Position numbers and translations under genes: made by a program. A stretch of DNA of 64,000 nt from Polaromonas sp. (GTDB lineage Bacteria; Pseudomonadota; Gammaproteobacteria; Burkholderiales; Burkholderiaceae_C), in the NCBI GenBank assembly GCA_030683705.1, contig JAUXPP010000070.1, positions 21,302-85,301 on the forward strand. Reading direction: 5' to 3'. The notes under the pieces are model-generated. The model was not told where the DNA came from and made no database searches. It saw only the letters and a program-made list of their open reading frames with translations. Below, piece by piece: positions 1 to 8,893 of this stretch; position 1 is the first letter of the stretch, and each line of letters starts with the position of its first letter.

Positions 1-1838
1 TCGGTGATGTCCTGGAAATACACCGCGGTGCCGGCCTGCGTCGGATAGACGTGGAACACGAACCAGGTCCGCAGCGGCCGGTAAAAGGCCTCGAAGCGTG
101 CGGTGCGCTGCTCGGCCACGGCGGCGCGGTAGCCGCGATCGACCGGCGTGCCGAGGATGTCGGGAAACTCCTGCCACAGGTTTTTGCCGAGCAACTGGCC
201 GGCCGGGCGCTGCAGCATGTTCTCGGCCTGGCGGTTGAGGAAGGTGAAGCGCCAGTTGGCGTCCATCAGGGTAAAGCCGTCGGTGATGCTTTCCAGCGTG
301 GAGATCATGCGCGCCTCCAGCGCCAGCGTGCGCGCCTCCGCGGCCTTCTGCTCGGTGATGTCCTGGAAGGCCCCCTGCAGCCGGATGATCCTGCCCTCGG
401 CGTCACGCACCGCCTCGCCCAGCGAACGCACCCAGATGCGCCGCCCCCTGGCGGTCATCTTGGGCAGGATGAATTCATACGGCGTGCCGTGTTCGGCGCA
501 GGCCTCGACCAGCCGGATCACCTTGAGCCGGTCTTCCGGCAGGAAGTAGCCAATGCCTTCGTCCAGCGTCGGCACATAACCCGGCGGCACATCATGGATG
601 GCGCAGTTCTCGTCCGACCAGGTGAGCTTGCGTTCCGGCAGGTCGATGGTCCAGCTGCCCAGACGCGCCATGCGGCCGGCGATGCGGTTCATGAACATGT
701 TTTTTTCAAGCAGCTCGGTGGCGCGCTTGAGGTCGTCGATGTCCGTCAGCGTGCCCAGCCATTGCACCCGCTGGCCGGCGTCATCGAGCTGTGGCAGCGC
801 GCGGCCCAGCATCCAGCGGTACACACCGTCGGCACGCCGCAGGCGGTGTTCGATCTCGCAGGGCTCGCCCCGTGCCAGCGCAGCAGACCAGAGGCTGTGG
901 GTGCGTTCGGCGTCGTCGGGATGCAGCAACACGCTCCAGCCCTCCAGCAGGCTCGCCTCCATGCTCAGGCCGGTGTAGTCCAGCCAGGTCTGGTTGAACC
1001 ATTTGTGCCGGCCGTCCGCATGCATGGTCCAGACGATGTGCGGCATCGCGTCGGTCAGGCGGCGGAACTGCGCCTCGCTGGCCGTGAGGGCATCCCGGGC
1101 GAGTTTGCGGTCGGTGATGTCCTGCACCGTTCCCGACAGTGTGACCGGCCGGCCCTGTGCATCCAGCACCGCCTCGCCCAGCGCATGCACCCAGCGCAGC
1201 TCGCCGTCGGCCCGGAGGGTGCGATACTCGATGTCGAGCGGGCCCTGGCCGGCGAAGAAAAGTTTCTGGGCGGCGGTGTAGCTTTCGCGGTCGTCGGGGA
1301 AAACGTGAGACAGGCTGCCCTCGTAGTTGCTGCCCGAGGGGGCCGGAGCGCCGGGCGTCAGCCCATAAATGGCAGAGGTCTCCTCCGACCACCAGACCCG
1401 GTTGCCGGCGATGTCGAAGTCCCAGTTGCCGATGCGGCCTATGCGCTGTGCAGTGCGCAGCCGGCCGCGCGCCGTTTGCAGCGCATCTTCGGTGCTGGCC
1501 AACTCCTGGTCGCGCGCCGCGAGCAGATCGGACAGTTGCGCCAGGCTGCGGGACAGGCCGGCCAGCTCGCACCCCGTTTCACCCGCGGGCGATGGCGCGC
1601 CCTGCAGGCGGGCAGCCTGTTGCTGCAGGCGGCGCAAGGGCGCCAGCACCAGCCGGTCGGCCGCCCAGGCGGCCAGCACCATGCCGAGGGCCGCCAGTGC
1701 AAACACCAGTCCGGCCGGCACCGCGCTGCCGGCTTCCCGGCCATGCGAGCGCAGCAGCGCGGGATAAAACACGGCCACGAACAGCGGCAGCAGGCCCAGC
1801 AGCGCCACCAGAAGCAGCCGGATGCGCAAACCAGTCAA
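1..1838 (-). CDS. Multi-PAS membrane sensor protein, C-terminus cut by window edge
   Basis: Seen: reading the minus strand from a TTG at 1838 (GGAG seven bases upstream) gives two hydrophobic segments near the N-terminus (LLLVALLGLLPLF and GLVFALAALGMVLAAW). A short linker follows, then at least four PAS/PAC modules, each closing in a DITD/DITE-like motif. The reading continues past position 1, so the output domain is missing. Known: tandem PAS modules with two N-terminal membrane segments sense ligands or redox state and normally feed a histidine kinase or a GGDEF/EAL domain. Inference: inner-membrane sensor of unknown output. The start is uncertain because three TTG codons run in tandem. 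Confidence 0.75.
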   Translation of the reverse strand, partial: MTGLRIRLLLVALLGLLPLFVAVFYPALLRSHGREAGSAVPAGLVFALAALGMVLAAWAADRLVLAPLRRLQQQAARLQGAPSPAGETGCELAGLSRSLAQLSDLLAARDQELASTEDALQTARGRLRTAQRIGRIGNWDFDIAGNRVWWSEETSAIYGLTPGAPAPSGSNYEGSLSHVFPDDRESYTAAQKLFFAGQGPLDIEYRTLRADGELRWVHALGEAVLDAQGRPVTLSGTVQDITDRKLARDALTASEAQFRRLTDAMPHIVWTMHADGRHKWFNQTWLDYTGLSMEASLLEGWSVLLHPDDAERTHSLWSAALARGEPCEIEHRLRRADGVYRWMLGRALPQLDDAGQRVQWLGTLTDIDDLKRATELLEKNMFMNRIAGRMARLGSWTIDLPERKLTWSDENCAIHDVPPGYVPTLDEGIGYFLPEDRLKVIRLVEACAEHGTPYEFILPKMTARGRRIWVRSLGEAVRDAEGRIIRLQGAFQDITEQKAAEARTLALEARMISTLESITDGFTLMDANWRFTFLNRQAENMLQRPAGQLLGKNLWQEFPDILGTPVDRGYRAAVAEQRTARFEAFYRPLRTWFVFHVYPTQAGTAVYFQDIT

Positions 1839-1997
1839 CAACAATCTCCAGCCAGGGGCGTCATGAAGGCTCTTTCGTGGGGGCCCGTGCGTCCGGGCAA
1901 GCAGTAAAAGCGCCAAACCAGTGTAGCGCCTGCGGGCAGGCATTCCGCGGCCCGCGGCATCAGGGTTGACACTGTGGCGCCTGCGCATAATGCAGGG

Positions 1998-2075
1998 ATG
2001 ACCCCAAGCCCCCTGCCCTGGCGTGTCCGGCACCCCAAGGACTTTCTGGTGCTGGCCGGCCAGCCGGGCCGCTGA
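1998..2075 (+). other. Possible 25-codon leader ORF coupled to rluE
   Basis: Seen: an ATG at 1998 opens a 25-codon frame ([16 protein letters not shown]...) whose TGA overlaps the rluE ATG as TGATG. Inference: it could couple translation to rluE or be a chance frame. No homology is claimed. Confidence 0.25.
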
Positions 2076-2638
2076 TGCCGGCTGCACCACCGCCTCGCCT
2101 GATGGTTTTCAACAAGCCGTATGGCGTGCTGAGCCAGTTCACGCCCGAGGGGCGCTGGCGCGGACTCAAGGACTTCATCAACGTGCCGCAGGTGTATGTG
2201 GCCGGGCGGCTCGACGCCGACAGCGAAGGCCTGTTGCTGCTGACCGGCGACGGCAAGCTGCAGGCGCGCATCAGCGACCCGCGCTTCAAGATGGAAAAAA
2301 CCTACTGGGTGCAGGTCGAGGGTGAGCCGGATGAAGCCGCGCTGCAGGCGCTGCGCGAAGGCGTGATGCTCAATGACGGCATCACGCGCCCGGCCCGGGC
2401 CGCCCTGATGGAAGCACCACCAGCCTTGTGGCCGCGCGACCCGCCGGTGCGTGTGCGCCAGGCCATTCCCACCGCCTGGGTGGAACTGGTCATCCGCGAA
2501 GGGCGCAACCGGCAGGTGCGGCGCATGACGGCCGCCGCCGGTTTCCCGACGCTACGGCTGATACGCGCTGCCGTCGGGCCCTGGCAGCTGGACGGCCTCG
2601 CGCCAGGCAGCTGGCGCGAGGCCGTTGCCGACGCTTAA
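2075..2638 (+). CDS. rluE: 23S rRNA pseudouridine synthase of the RsuA/RluE family
   Basis: Converts a uridine of 23S rRNA to pseudouridine; E. coli RluE modifies U2457. Seen: 187 residues without the S4 domain found in RsuA/RluB, which fits the short RluE form. The [17 protein letters not shown] motif carries the catalytic Asp. [11 protein letters not shown] lies at the N-terminus and the family motif [10 protein letters not shown] near residue 150. The last bases overlap convergently with the next gene on the other strand. The start overlaps a possible leader ORF. The assignment to RluE rather than a paralogue rests on length and motif context. Confidence 0.88.
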   Translation: MPAAPPPRLMVFNKPYGVLSQFTPEGRWRGLKDFINVPQVYVAGRLDADSEGLLLLTGDGKLQARISDPRFKMEKTYWVQVEGEPDEAALQALREGVMLNDGITRPARAALMEAPPALWPRDPPVRVRQAIPTAWVELVIREGRNRQVRRMTAAAGFPTLRLIRAAVGPWQLDGLAPGSWREAVADA

Positions 2639-3258
2639 CTGCGGCCGTAACCGTTGCCGTTGCCGTTGCCGCGGCCGTTGCGCATGGCACGGTCGACATC
2701 GGCACGCAAGGCCTTGAGTTCAGTGCGCAGCTGGCGGCGCTCCTGCGGCGTCACCACACCGTCGGCCTTGAAACTGGCCTCGTGCTGCGCGATCACGCGT
2801 TCACGGCTGTGCAGGCGGCGCGCCTCGCGCTGCGTGATCCGGCCGTCGCGCACACCTTCATCGATGCGCTGGCTGATGCGGTATTCCTGCTGGTCCAGCC
2901 CGGGCGTGCCGACGTCCCGCGGTGCGTTGTAGACATTGTTGGCCATCATGCGTTCGACATCGGCGCCCAGGGCATCGAGGTCTGCGCGCAGTTGCTGGCG
3001 CTCCTGCGGCGTGGCCTGGCCGTTGGACTTGAAGAAGGCCTCTTTCGCCGCGATGTCGCGGTCGCGGGCGTACAGCGCCTGGGCTTCCGACGGCGTGATG
3101 TGGCCGGAGTTCAGGCCCTGCTGGATGCGGGCACCGATCGCCTGCTGCGCGCGGTCCACATTGGGGGTGCTGGTGTTTTGCGCCATGACCGGGGACATGC
3201 CCAGGCCGGCGAACAAGGCGGATGCCAACAAGGAAGTGGTCAACAGTTTCGATTTCAT
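2635..3258 (-). CDS. Secreted repeat protein of unknown function
   Basis: Seen: about 207 residues starting [20 protein letters not shown] with a Sec signal peptide that ends near PVMAQ. Two related halves follow, each with the pattern 'RI..G...G.IT..EA..L..R.R.IA..EA.FK..G..TPQER..LR..L.AL.ADV.R.M'. The C-terminus is a GN-rich tail. The start at 3258 is preceded by AGGAG. A longer frame begins upstream but has no ribosome site and would bury the signal peptide. Inference: periplasmic helical-repeat protein with EF-hand-like spacing. I do not recognise a named family. Confidence 0.75.
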   Translation of the reverse strand: MKSKLLTTSLLASALFAGLGMSPVMAQNTSTPNVDRAQQAIGARIQQGLNSGHITPSEAQALYARDRDIAAKEAFFKSNGQATPQERQQLRADLDALGADVERMMANNVYNAPRDVGTPGLDQQEYRISQRIDEGVRDGRITQREARRLHSRERVIAQHEASFKADGVVTPQERRQLRTELKALRADVDRAMRNGRGNGNGNGYGRS

Positions 3259-3479
3259 GCGGTTCTCCTGCTTTCGGACAAAGGGCCAGCAAGCCCCTCG
3301 GCCTGCTACCGGATCGCTGCTTTTCAAAGGCGGGGTGGATCCGATGCGCCCATGGTGGGCCGGCTGTGTGAAGCAGGCGTCAACGCCGCGTGTCGCCGCG
3401 TGTATTTACCCGCTATTTACCTCATGGATGCAGTGGTATCCGGATGCGTGCGGCGCGTGGTGGCCGCGGTCGGATCGGT

Positions 3480-4052
3480 TCAGCGCGCCGGCGCCAGGCT
3501 GTTGGCCAGGTCGGCGCTGTCGTCCATCACCAGGTAGCGCTTGACCAGGTCGAAGAAGCGGTCGTAAAACGCGTCGGCGGTGATGGTCTGGCTGCCGACC
3601 TTGACCAGCGCGTCGTTGCTCGAGCTGAAGGGCAGCGACACCGAGCCGATCGCGCCCACGCCCAGGCTGGCGGAGTTGTTGCTTTTCTTGAGGGTGTAGC
3701 TGTCCTGCAGCGCGGTGACAAAGCCCAGGCTGACCGTTTTGTCGCCGATCTCGGGCGCGCACACCACCCGGATCGACATCTGAAGGTGCGCCTCGGGCTC
3801 GGGCTGGAAACTTTTCTGGCCGTCCACCAGGTCTTCACGCGCGGTGTTGATGATGTAGCCCTGGCTCAGCAACGCGCGGCGCGCGGCCTCGCAGGTCTGC
3901 GCGGCGGTGGCGTCGAACAGGCGCGAATAGGTGGCGGTGGAGCCAAATTGCTCCTGCAGCGGAAACTGCTTGATCGGCGCCGCGCAGGCGGCCAGCAGCA
4001 GGCCCACACCCAGGCCGGCCAGGGTGTTTGCAGCAAGGCGGGTTAGCTTCAA
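3480..4052 (-). CDS. DUF2242-type outer-membrane/periplasmic lipoprotein
   Basis: Seen: 190 residues with a signal peptide and a lipobox (GVGLLLAAC), so the mature protein should begin at a lipidated Cys near residue 23. The body matches my recollection of DUF2242 lipoproteins: a conserved Cys in the AQTCEAARRALLSQGY segment and a second in VVCAPEIG. Function unknown. It is transcribed away from the SGNH esterase gene and is alone on its strand. Confidence 0.72.
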   Translation of the reverse strand: MKLTRLAANTLAGLGVGLLLAACAAPIKQFPLQEQFGSTATYSRLFDATAAQTCEAARRALLSQGYIINTAREDLVDGQKSFQPEPEAHLQMSIRVVCAPEIGDKTVSLGFVTALQDSYTLKKSNNSASLGVGAIGSVSLPFSSSNDALVKVGSQTITADAFYDRFFDLVKRYLVMDDSADLANSLAPAR

Positions 4053-4210
4053 GACCAGTCACTCCTCGGCAAAAAATCGGTGGTCAGGGGGACTCATGGG
4101 GTTTGCACAGGGTCGCTTTCAGCCTACCACAGCCGTGCTGCGCCATTGCGGCGCCGAACAATTTCACACACCTGCCCGGGGCAGATGCGGGGCTGGTTTA
4201 TCCTTGGTGC

Positions 4211-4864
4211 ATGTCCCCCCACCCTTGCCCTGAACGACGCCGGCTGCTGCTGGCCGGCCTGGGCGCCGCCCTGCTGGCATCCGGCTGCTCCAGGCCGGGC
4301 AAGCCCAAGGCGAAGACCCTGCCGAAGGAAGCGACCCTGCTGTGCCTCGGCGACTCGCTGACTTTCGGTTATGGCGCCGCCGCCGGCACGGCCTACCCCG
4401 CGCAGCTCGAGGCACTGACCGGCTACACCGTCCAGAACGCCGGGATCAATGGCGACACCAGCGAGGGCGCGCTGGGCCGCCTGCCCGCGCTGCTGGCCGG
4501 CAATGCGCCGGGGCTGGTGCTGCTGTCCATAGGCGGCAACGACTTCCTGCGCAAATGGCCGGAGGAGCGCACCCGTGCGGCGCTCACGCAGCTGGTGCAG
4601 ACCGCTGCCGCGAGCACGCAGGTCGTGCTGATCGCCCAGCCGCGGCCCGAGCTGATGGCCGCCGCCCTGGGCTCGCTAAACGATCACCCGCTATATGCCA
4701 CTGTGGCCGAAGCGACCGGCGTGCCGCTGTTCGAGGGCGGCTGGTCGCATGTGTTGTCGCGCGCCGAGCTGCGCTCGGACCAGATCCATGCCAACAGCGA
4801 AGGCTACAAGGTGTTTGCCGAACGCCTGGCCGGCTGGCTGCGCAAGCAGAAGTACATCGCCTGA
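4211..4864 (+). CDS. SGNH-family esterase/lysophospholipase (TesA-like), exported
   Basis: A serine esterase with arylesterase or lysophospholipase-type activity. Seen: block I GDSLTFGYG with the nucleophile Ser, block II NAGINGDTS, block III GGND and the C-terminal Asp-His dyad in SDQIHANSEGY. The N-terminus has an RRRLLLAGLGAALLASGC segment, either a Tat/Sec signal or a lipobox, so it probably acts in the periplasm. The start at 4211 gives the expected ~217 residues; longer in-frame starts lack a ribosome site. Divergent from the DUF2242 lipoprotein gene. Confidence 0.85.
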   Translation: MSPHPCPERRRLLLAGLGAALLASGCSRPGKPKAKTLPKEATLLCLGDSLTFGYGAAAGTAYPAQLEALTGYTVQNAGINGDTSEGALGRLPALLAGNAPGLVLLSIGGNDFLRKWPEERTRAALTQLVQTAAASTQVVLIAQPRPELMAAALGSLNDHPLYATVAEATGVPLFEGGWSHVLSRAELRSDQIHANSEGYKVFAERLAGWLRKQKYIA

Positions 4865-4942
4865 TTCGCCGGATGCCGCGCTCGGGCCTTGATCAGCTCG
4901 GATGCTCCCAGCCGCGCCTGAGCGCTGAGCAGCACATCACCG

Positions 4943-5347
4943 TCAGGGGCCAACCGGTTCCGGGATCTTCGCGGTCACCTTGATCTCGAAGTCGAACCCC
5001 GCCAGCCAGTTGACGCCCACCGCCGTCCAGCTCGGATAAGGCGCTTCCGGGAAGATTTCATCTTTAACGCTCAGGACCGTGCCGAACTGTTTTTCAGGAT
5101 CGGTGTGAAGAGTCATCACGTCGACGATATCGTCAAGCCCGCATCCACCGGCTTTCAGCGTCGCCTGCAGATTGGCGAATGCCAGGCGAACCTGCGCCTC
5201 AAAGTCCGGCTCGGGTGAGCCGTCTTCACGGCTGCCCACCTGCCCAGAGACGAACAGAAAGCCGTTGGACCTGACGGCTGGCGAATAGCGGTGGTGTTCA
5301 TAAAGGGCCTGCCGCCCGGCCGGAAAAACCACGTCACGTTTGTTCAT
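4943..5347 (-). CDS. RidA/YjgF family protein
   Basis: RidA-type proteins hydrolyse reactive enamine/imine intermediates; some subfamilies have other roles. Seen: 134 residues covering the whole YjgF fold, with SGQVG and a C-terminal FDFEIKVTAKIPEP strand. The conserved Arg of the classical active site is not obvious at the usual C-terminal place (ARIP-like), so deaminase activity is uncertain. It is divergent from a LysR-type regulator gene about 140 bp away, a layout in which the regulator often controls the neighbour. Confidence 0.82.
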   Translation of the reverse strand: MNKRDVVFPAGRQALYEHHRYSPAVRSNGFLFVSGQVGSREDGSPEPDFEAQVRLAFANLQATLKAGGCGLDDIVDVMTLHTDPEKQFGTVLSVKDEIFPEAPYPSWTAVGVNWLAGFDFEIKVTAKIPEPVGP

Positions 5348-5489
5348 GTCTGTGCTCCATCAGTGGGGCCACGCGACCCCGGGGGTTAAAGATGAAGTCA
5401 CTGTAGGCCGCAAGGTCTGGCGGATAAACAGGCAAGCCCACGCATCACTATTCGTAAAATCCAAACAATCATCAACGCCGGGAGTTCCC

Positions 5490-6413
5490 ATGGACCGCTT
5501 CGATGCCATGCAGGCCTTTGCCCGCGTTGTGGAAACCGGCAGCTTCACCAAAGCGGCCGACACCCTGCACATGAGCAGGACCAGCGTGACGCAACTGGTG
5601 CAGCAACTGGAGGCGCGGCTGCGCGTCAGGCTGCTCAACCGCACCACCCGCAAGGTCAACGTGACGGCCGACGGCGCCGCCTACTACGAGCGTGTGCTGC
5701 GGGTGCTGGCCGACGTGGACGACGCCGAGACCAGCCTGTCCGGCGCCTCGGCCTCGCCGCGCGGCCGGCTGCGGGTGGACGTGCCCAGTCCGCTGGCGCG
5801 CATGATCCTCATCCCCGCCCTGCCGGCGTTTTATGCGCGCTATCCGGACATCCAGCTCGACATGGGCGTCAGCGACCGCATGGTGGACATCATTGGCGAA
5901 AACGTGGACTGCGTGGTGCGCGGTGGCGAACTGACCGACCTGTCGCTGATGGCCCGCCACATCGGCGATCTGCAGCTCGGTGTGTATGCCGCACCCGCCT
6001 ACCTGAAGCTGGCTGGCCTGCCCGCGCACCCGCGCGAACTGGAGGACACGCACCACCGCATCGTCGGTTTTCTGTGGGCACGCACCGGCAAGGCCGTGCC
6101 CTATGCGATGCACTCAGGTGACGAGAGCCTCAAGGTGCAGGGCCGCCACGCCCTTGCTGTCGACGACGGCAACGCCTACCTCGCCGCCGGCCTGGCCGGC
6201 CTGGGCATTCTCTGGCTGCCCGATTACATGGCCAGGCCGCACCGCGCCAGTGGTGAGCTGGTGCCGCTGTTCGAAGACTGGCGTCTCGATGCCATGCCGC
6301 TGTACATTGCGTTTCCGCCGAACCGGCATGTGAGTGCAAAGTTGCGGGTGTTTATCGAGTGGGTGGCGGGCTTGATGGCGGAGCATGCCAACGCCGACAA
6401 GTCGCCCGCCTGA
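5490..6413 (+). CDS. LysR-family transcriptional regulator
   Basis: Seen: 307 residues. The N-terminal winged helix-turn-helix is MDRFDAMQAFARVVETGSFTKAADTLHMSRTSVTQLVQQLE, followed by the linker helix and a periplasmic-binding-protein-like effector domain (SPRGRLRVDVPSPLA onwards). GGGAG sits six bases before the ATG at 5490, which excludes the longer upstream frame. Divergently placed to the ridA-like gene, so that gene and itself are likely targets (inference from layout). The inducer is not evident. Confidence 0.9.
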   Translation: MDRFDAMQAFARVVETGSFTKAADTLHMSRTSVTQLVQQLEARLRVRLLNRTTRKVNVTADGAAYYERVLRVLADVDDAETSLSGASASPRGRLRVDVPSPLARMILIPALPAFYARYPDIQLDMGVSDRMVDIIGENVDCVVRGGELTDLSLMARHIGDLQLGVYAAPAYLKLAGLPAHPRELEDTHHRIVGFLWARTGKAVPYAMHSGDESLKVQGRHALAVDDGNAYLAAGLAGLGILWLPDYMARPHRASGELVPLFEDWRLDAMPLYIAFPPNRHVSAKLRVFIEWVAGLMAEHANADKSPA

Positions 6414-6468
6414 TTGATACACGCATCCCCCGGTTTTTCAGGAGAAGGCTTGCCTCTCGAAGCAGTCT

Positions 6469-7584
6469 CTATCCATCCACCAACTCAAACACCCCCAGCG
6501 CCTGCGGCTGGCCGTTGAGCAGCACATCGACGCGGTGTTTACCGGCGTGGTGCTTGCGGGTCGTCATCTCGGCAGTGGACACCGTCTTGCTCAAGCGCGC
6601 GGTGTCCCTGGGCGCCAGGTCCAGCACCTTGAGCTTGAACACCTTGGCGCTGGTCTTGCCGCTGGCCTTGACGTAGTGGATGCAGAAGTCCACCAGCAGG
6701 CGTTGCGCCTTGTGGCTGGTGTTGGTGATGTCGAAAGCGATAGTCACCTTCTCACCCATCACCACCCGCTTGGGAGTGATGCGCGCGTTCGCCACTTCGA
6801 CCTCTGCACTTTTGCCGAAACCCAGCGCCGACAGCGCACCGGCTTCGCCGCGTTTGACGGCGGAACGCAGCGCGTGCTGCACGATCCAACGGCGTTCGTC
6901 ACTCGCGCCCTTGAGCCACTGCTTCGCCGTCTGCGCCAGCAGCTCCGGGTGGTCCTTGCCGATGTCGTTGAGGTTGTTGGCGACCGAGCGGCGCACATAC
7001 AGCGCCGGGTCGTCCCTGAGCAGCTCCAGCAGTTCGAGCACCGGCGCCGGATTTTTCTGGAAGGCCGGCAGGCGGCTGGCCCAGGGCAGGCGCGGGCGAC
7101 TGCCTTCGGACACCAGGCGCCGCACATGTTCGCTGGTGTCGCCGGTCCACTGCCTGAAACGCGCCAGCGTGGCCGCCTCGTGGTGCTGCAAAAAGGCGCG
7201 GATGCTGAACTCGGCGGTGAAACGCTGCGTCAGCGCATGTTGCGCGCGCATGGATTCCTCGAAGTGGCCAAGCCCGAACTGCGCGACAAACAGCGTGTGC
7301 GGCAAATACAAAAAGGAGCCCAGGCTCAGGCCCGGGTCGCGGCCGTGCGGCTGGTCCAGCGAGGCCAGCAGGATGGCGATGGCCTTCGGGTAATCGGCCG
7401 GCAAATGCCGCTGCAGCGCCTGCGCGATGTGTTTGCCACGCGGCATCAGGGCCAGGGCCTCATACCCCTCGAGTGCATCGTTCACAAACTTGCGCGACGC
7501 AAAGGCCGGAAACACCGCCGAGATCATGCGGGCAATCGCCTTGGGCACGTCGGCGCCGTACTGATTGACGAGGGGTTCTGCCAT
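6469..7584 (-). CDS. AlkD-like DNA alkylation repair protein (HEAT repeats)
   Basis: Seen: 371 residues rich in HEAT-like helical pairs (for example DDPALYVRRSVANNLNDIGKDHPELL and DERRWIVQHALRSAVKRGE), the fold used by AlkC/AlkD glycosylases. The C-terminal 100 residues form a beta-rich region (VMGEKVTIAFDITNTSHKAQRLLVDFCIHYVK), as in AlkC-type proteins that end in an Ig-like domain. Known: these enzymes excise N3/N7-alkylpurines without base flipping. Inference: AlkC/AlkD superfamily; the beta extension favours an AlkC-like subtype. It starts four bases after the waaA stop. Confidence 0.8.
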   Translation of the reverse strand: MAEPLVNQYGADVPKAIARMISAVFPAFASRKFVNDALEGYEALALMPRGKHIAQALQRHLPADYPKAIAILLASLDQPHGRDPGLSLGSFLYLPHTLFVAQFGLGHFEESMRAQHALTQRFTAEFSIRAFLQHHEAATLARFRQWTGDTSEHVRRLVSEGSRPRLPWASRLPAFQKNPAPVLELLELLRDDPALYVRRSVANNLNDIGKDHPELLAQTAKQWLKGASDERRWIVQHALRSAVKRGEAGALSALGFGKSAEVEVANARITPKRVVMGEKVTIAFDITNTSHKAQRLLVDFCIHYVKASGKTSAKVFKLKVLDLAPRDTARLSKTVSTAEMTTRKHHAGKHRVDVLLNGQPQALGVFELVDG

Positions 7585-7588
7585 CGAC

Positions 7589-8893
7589 TCAGCGTTCCAG
7601 AAAATGCGCCAGCGCCTGCACCGTGTTGGCGGCCGCGCCGCGGTGCTGCGCCGCAAAGCCCAGGCTGGCCTGCGCCGCATGCTGCTGGGTGGACGGGCGG
7701 GCCAGCATGGCGCAGGCGCTGCGCACGGCTTCGTCCATGCCGGCCACGCGGCGCGCCGCGCCGGCCGCCTCCGCCAGTTCGGACACCTCGGCAAAGTTGA
7801 AGGTGTGCGGGCCCATGATGACGGGGCAGCCGCAGGCGGCGGCCTCGATCAGGTTCTGTCCGCCCAATGGCTCGACGCTGCCACCCAGCAGGGCCACGTC
7901 GCTCATCGCGTACTACAGCGCCATCTCGCCGATGGAGTCGCCGAGCCAGACATCGGCGGCCTGCGGCGCGCCGTTCCAGGCCGAACGCCGCGCGACCGAC
8001 AGTCCGTGTTTTTCGGCCAGCGCCTGGACCTCGTCAAAGCGCTGCGGATGGCGCGGCACGATGAGCATCTGCGGCTCCTGGTTTGCTACGGTATTGATAG
8101 CTGCCTGCGCACGTCTGGATTGGGCCAGGGCCGTTATTTGTTTGAAAAATACGTCCTCCTCGCCTTCGCGCGAGCTGGCCAGCATCAGCACCGGCCGGCC
8201 CAGCGCCAGGCGCCAGGCGCGGCCCTGGGCCTGCTGCGCCTCGTCCGGCGTGGCGTCGAACTTGAGGTTGCCGAACACGCCCTGTACCGTGGCGCCGAGC
8301 TCGCGCAGGCGCTGCGCGTCGCTGTCGCTCTGCGCATACACCGCCGCCAGGCCGGCATAGGCAGGCCGTGACAACGGCGCCATGCGCGCCGCCCGCTGCA
8401 GCGACTTGTCGGACAGGCGCGCGTTCACCAGGACCAGCGGCACGCCGCGCGCCTGCGCGCAGGCCACGCTGTTGGGCCAGACCTCGGTTTCCAGCAGCAG
8501 GCCCAGGCGCGGCTGGAAGTGCGCAAAAAAACGCGCCACGGCGGCCTGGCTGTCCCAGGGCTGCCAGACCTGCACATCCCCTTCGCGCAGCAGGCCGGCG
8601 CCCTCGGCGCGCCCGGTGGCCGTGCCATGCGTCAGCAACACACGCAGGCCGGGCCAGCGCTCGCGCAAGGCCGCCAGCAGAATGCCGGCGGTACGGGTTT
8701 CACCGAGCGACACCGCATGCACCCAGACCAGCTCGGAGCGCAGCTCCGCAGGGTGGGTGTAAAAACCAAAACGCTCATCCACCGCTTCGAGGTAACCGGC
8801 CTCGGCCTGGCCGCGGCGCCGCAGCTTGCGCCGCAGAAAGGGCTGGGCCGCCCACATCAGCAGCGAATACAGCGTGCGCAGCATGGCTTCCAT
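7589..8893 (-). pseudogene. waaA: 3-deoxy-D-manno-octulosonic acid (Kdo) transferase split by an in-frame amber codon
   Basis: WaaA transfers Kdo from CMP-Kdo to lipid A at the inner membrane. Seen: the frame opens at ATG 8893 (TGATG overlap with the waaC stop) with an N-terminal anchor, WVHAVSLGET, LLETEVWPN and GNLKFDA. It then meets TAG at 7915-7913, between GDSIGEMAL and YAMSDVALLGGS. The same frame resumes at once, has an ATG at 7906 and runs to 7589 through GGQNLIEAAACGCPV. Family members carry ALYYAM here, so one Tyr codon has become amber. The options are sequencing error, true loss, suppression, or restart as two polypeptides. A dispersed repeat also adds about 20 residues (AINTVANQEPQ). 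Confidence 0.85.
8080..8140. repeat. Dispersed short repeat A, copy inside waaA
   Basis: Core GCTACGGTATTGATAGCTGC, then a GCGC..GGGCCAGGG arm. It resembles the copies at 13193, 42680 and 48247. It is translated on the minus strand as the peptide AINTVANQEPQ inside WaaA. Confidence 0.7.

Noticed and set aside
51..1907. 618-residue plus-strand frame at the window start
   Set aside because: Shadow of the PAS sensor on the other strand; low-complexity Gln/Arg/Ala composition, no motif.
1966..1991. TTGACA...CATAAT promoter before rluE
   Set aside because: The spacer is only 14 bases, too short for a convincing sigma-70 promoter.
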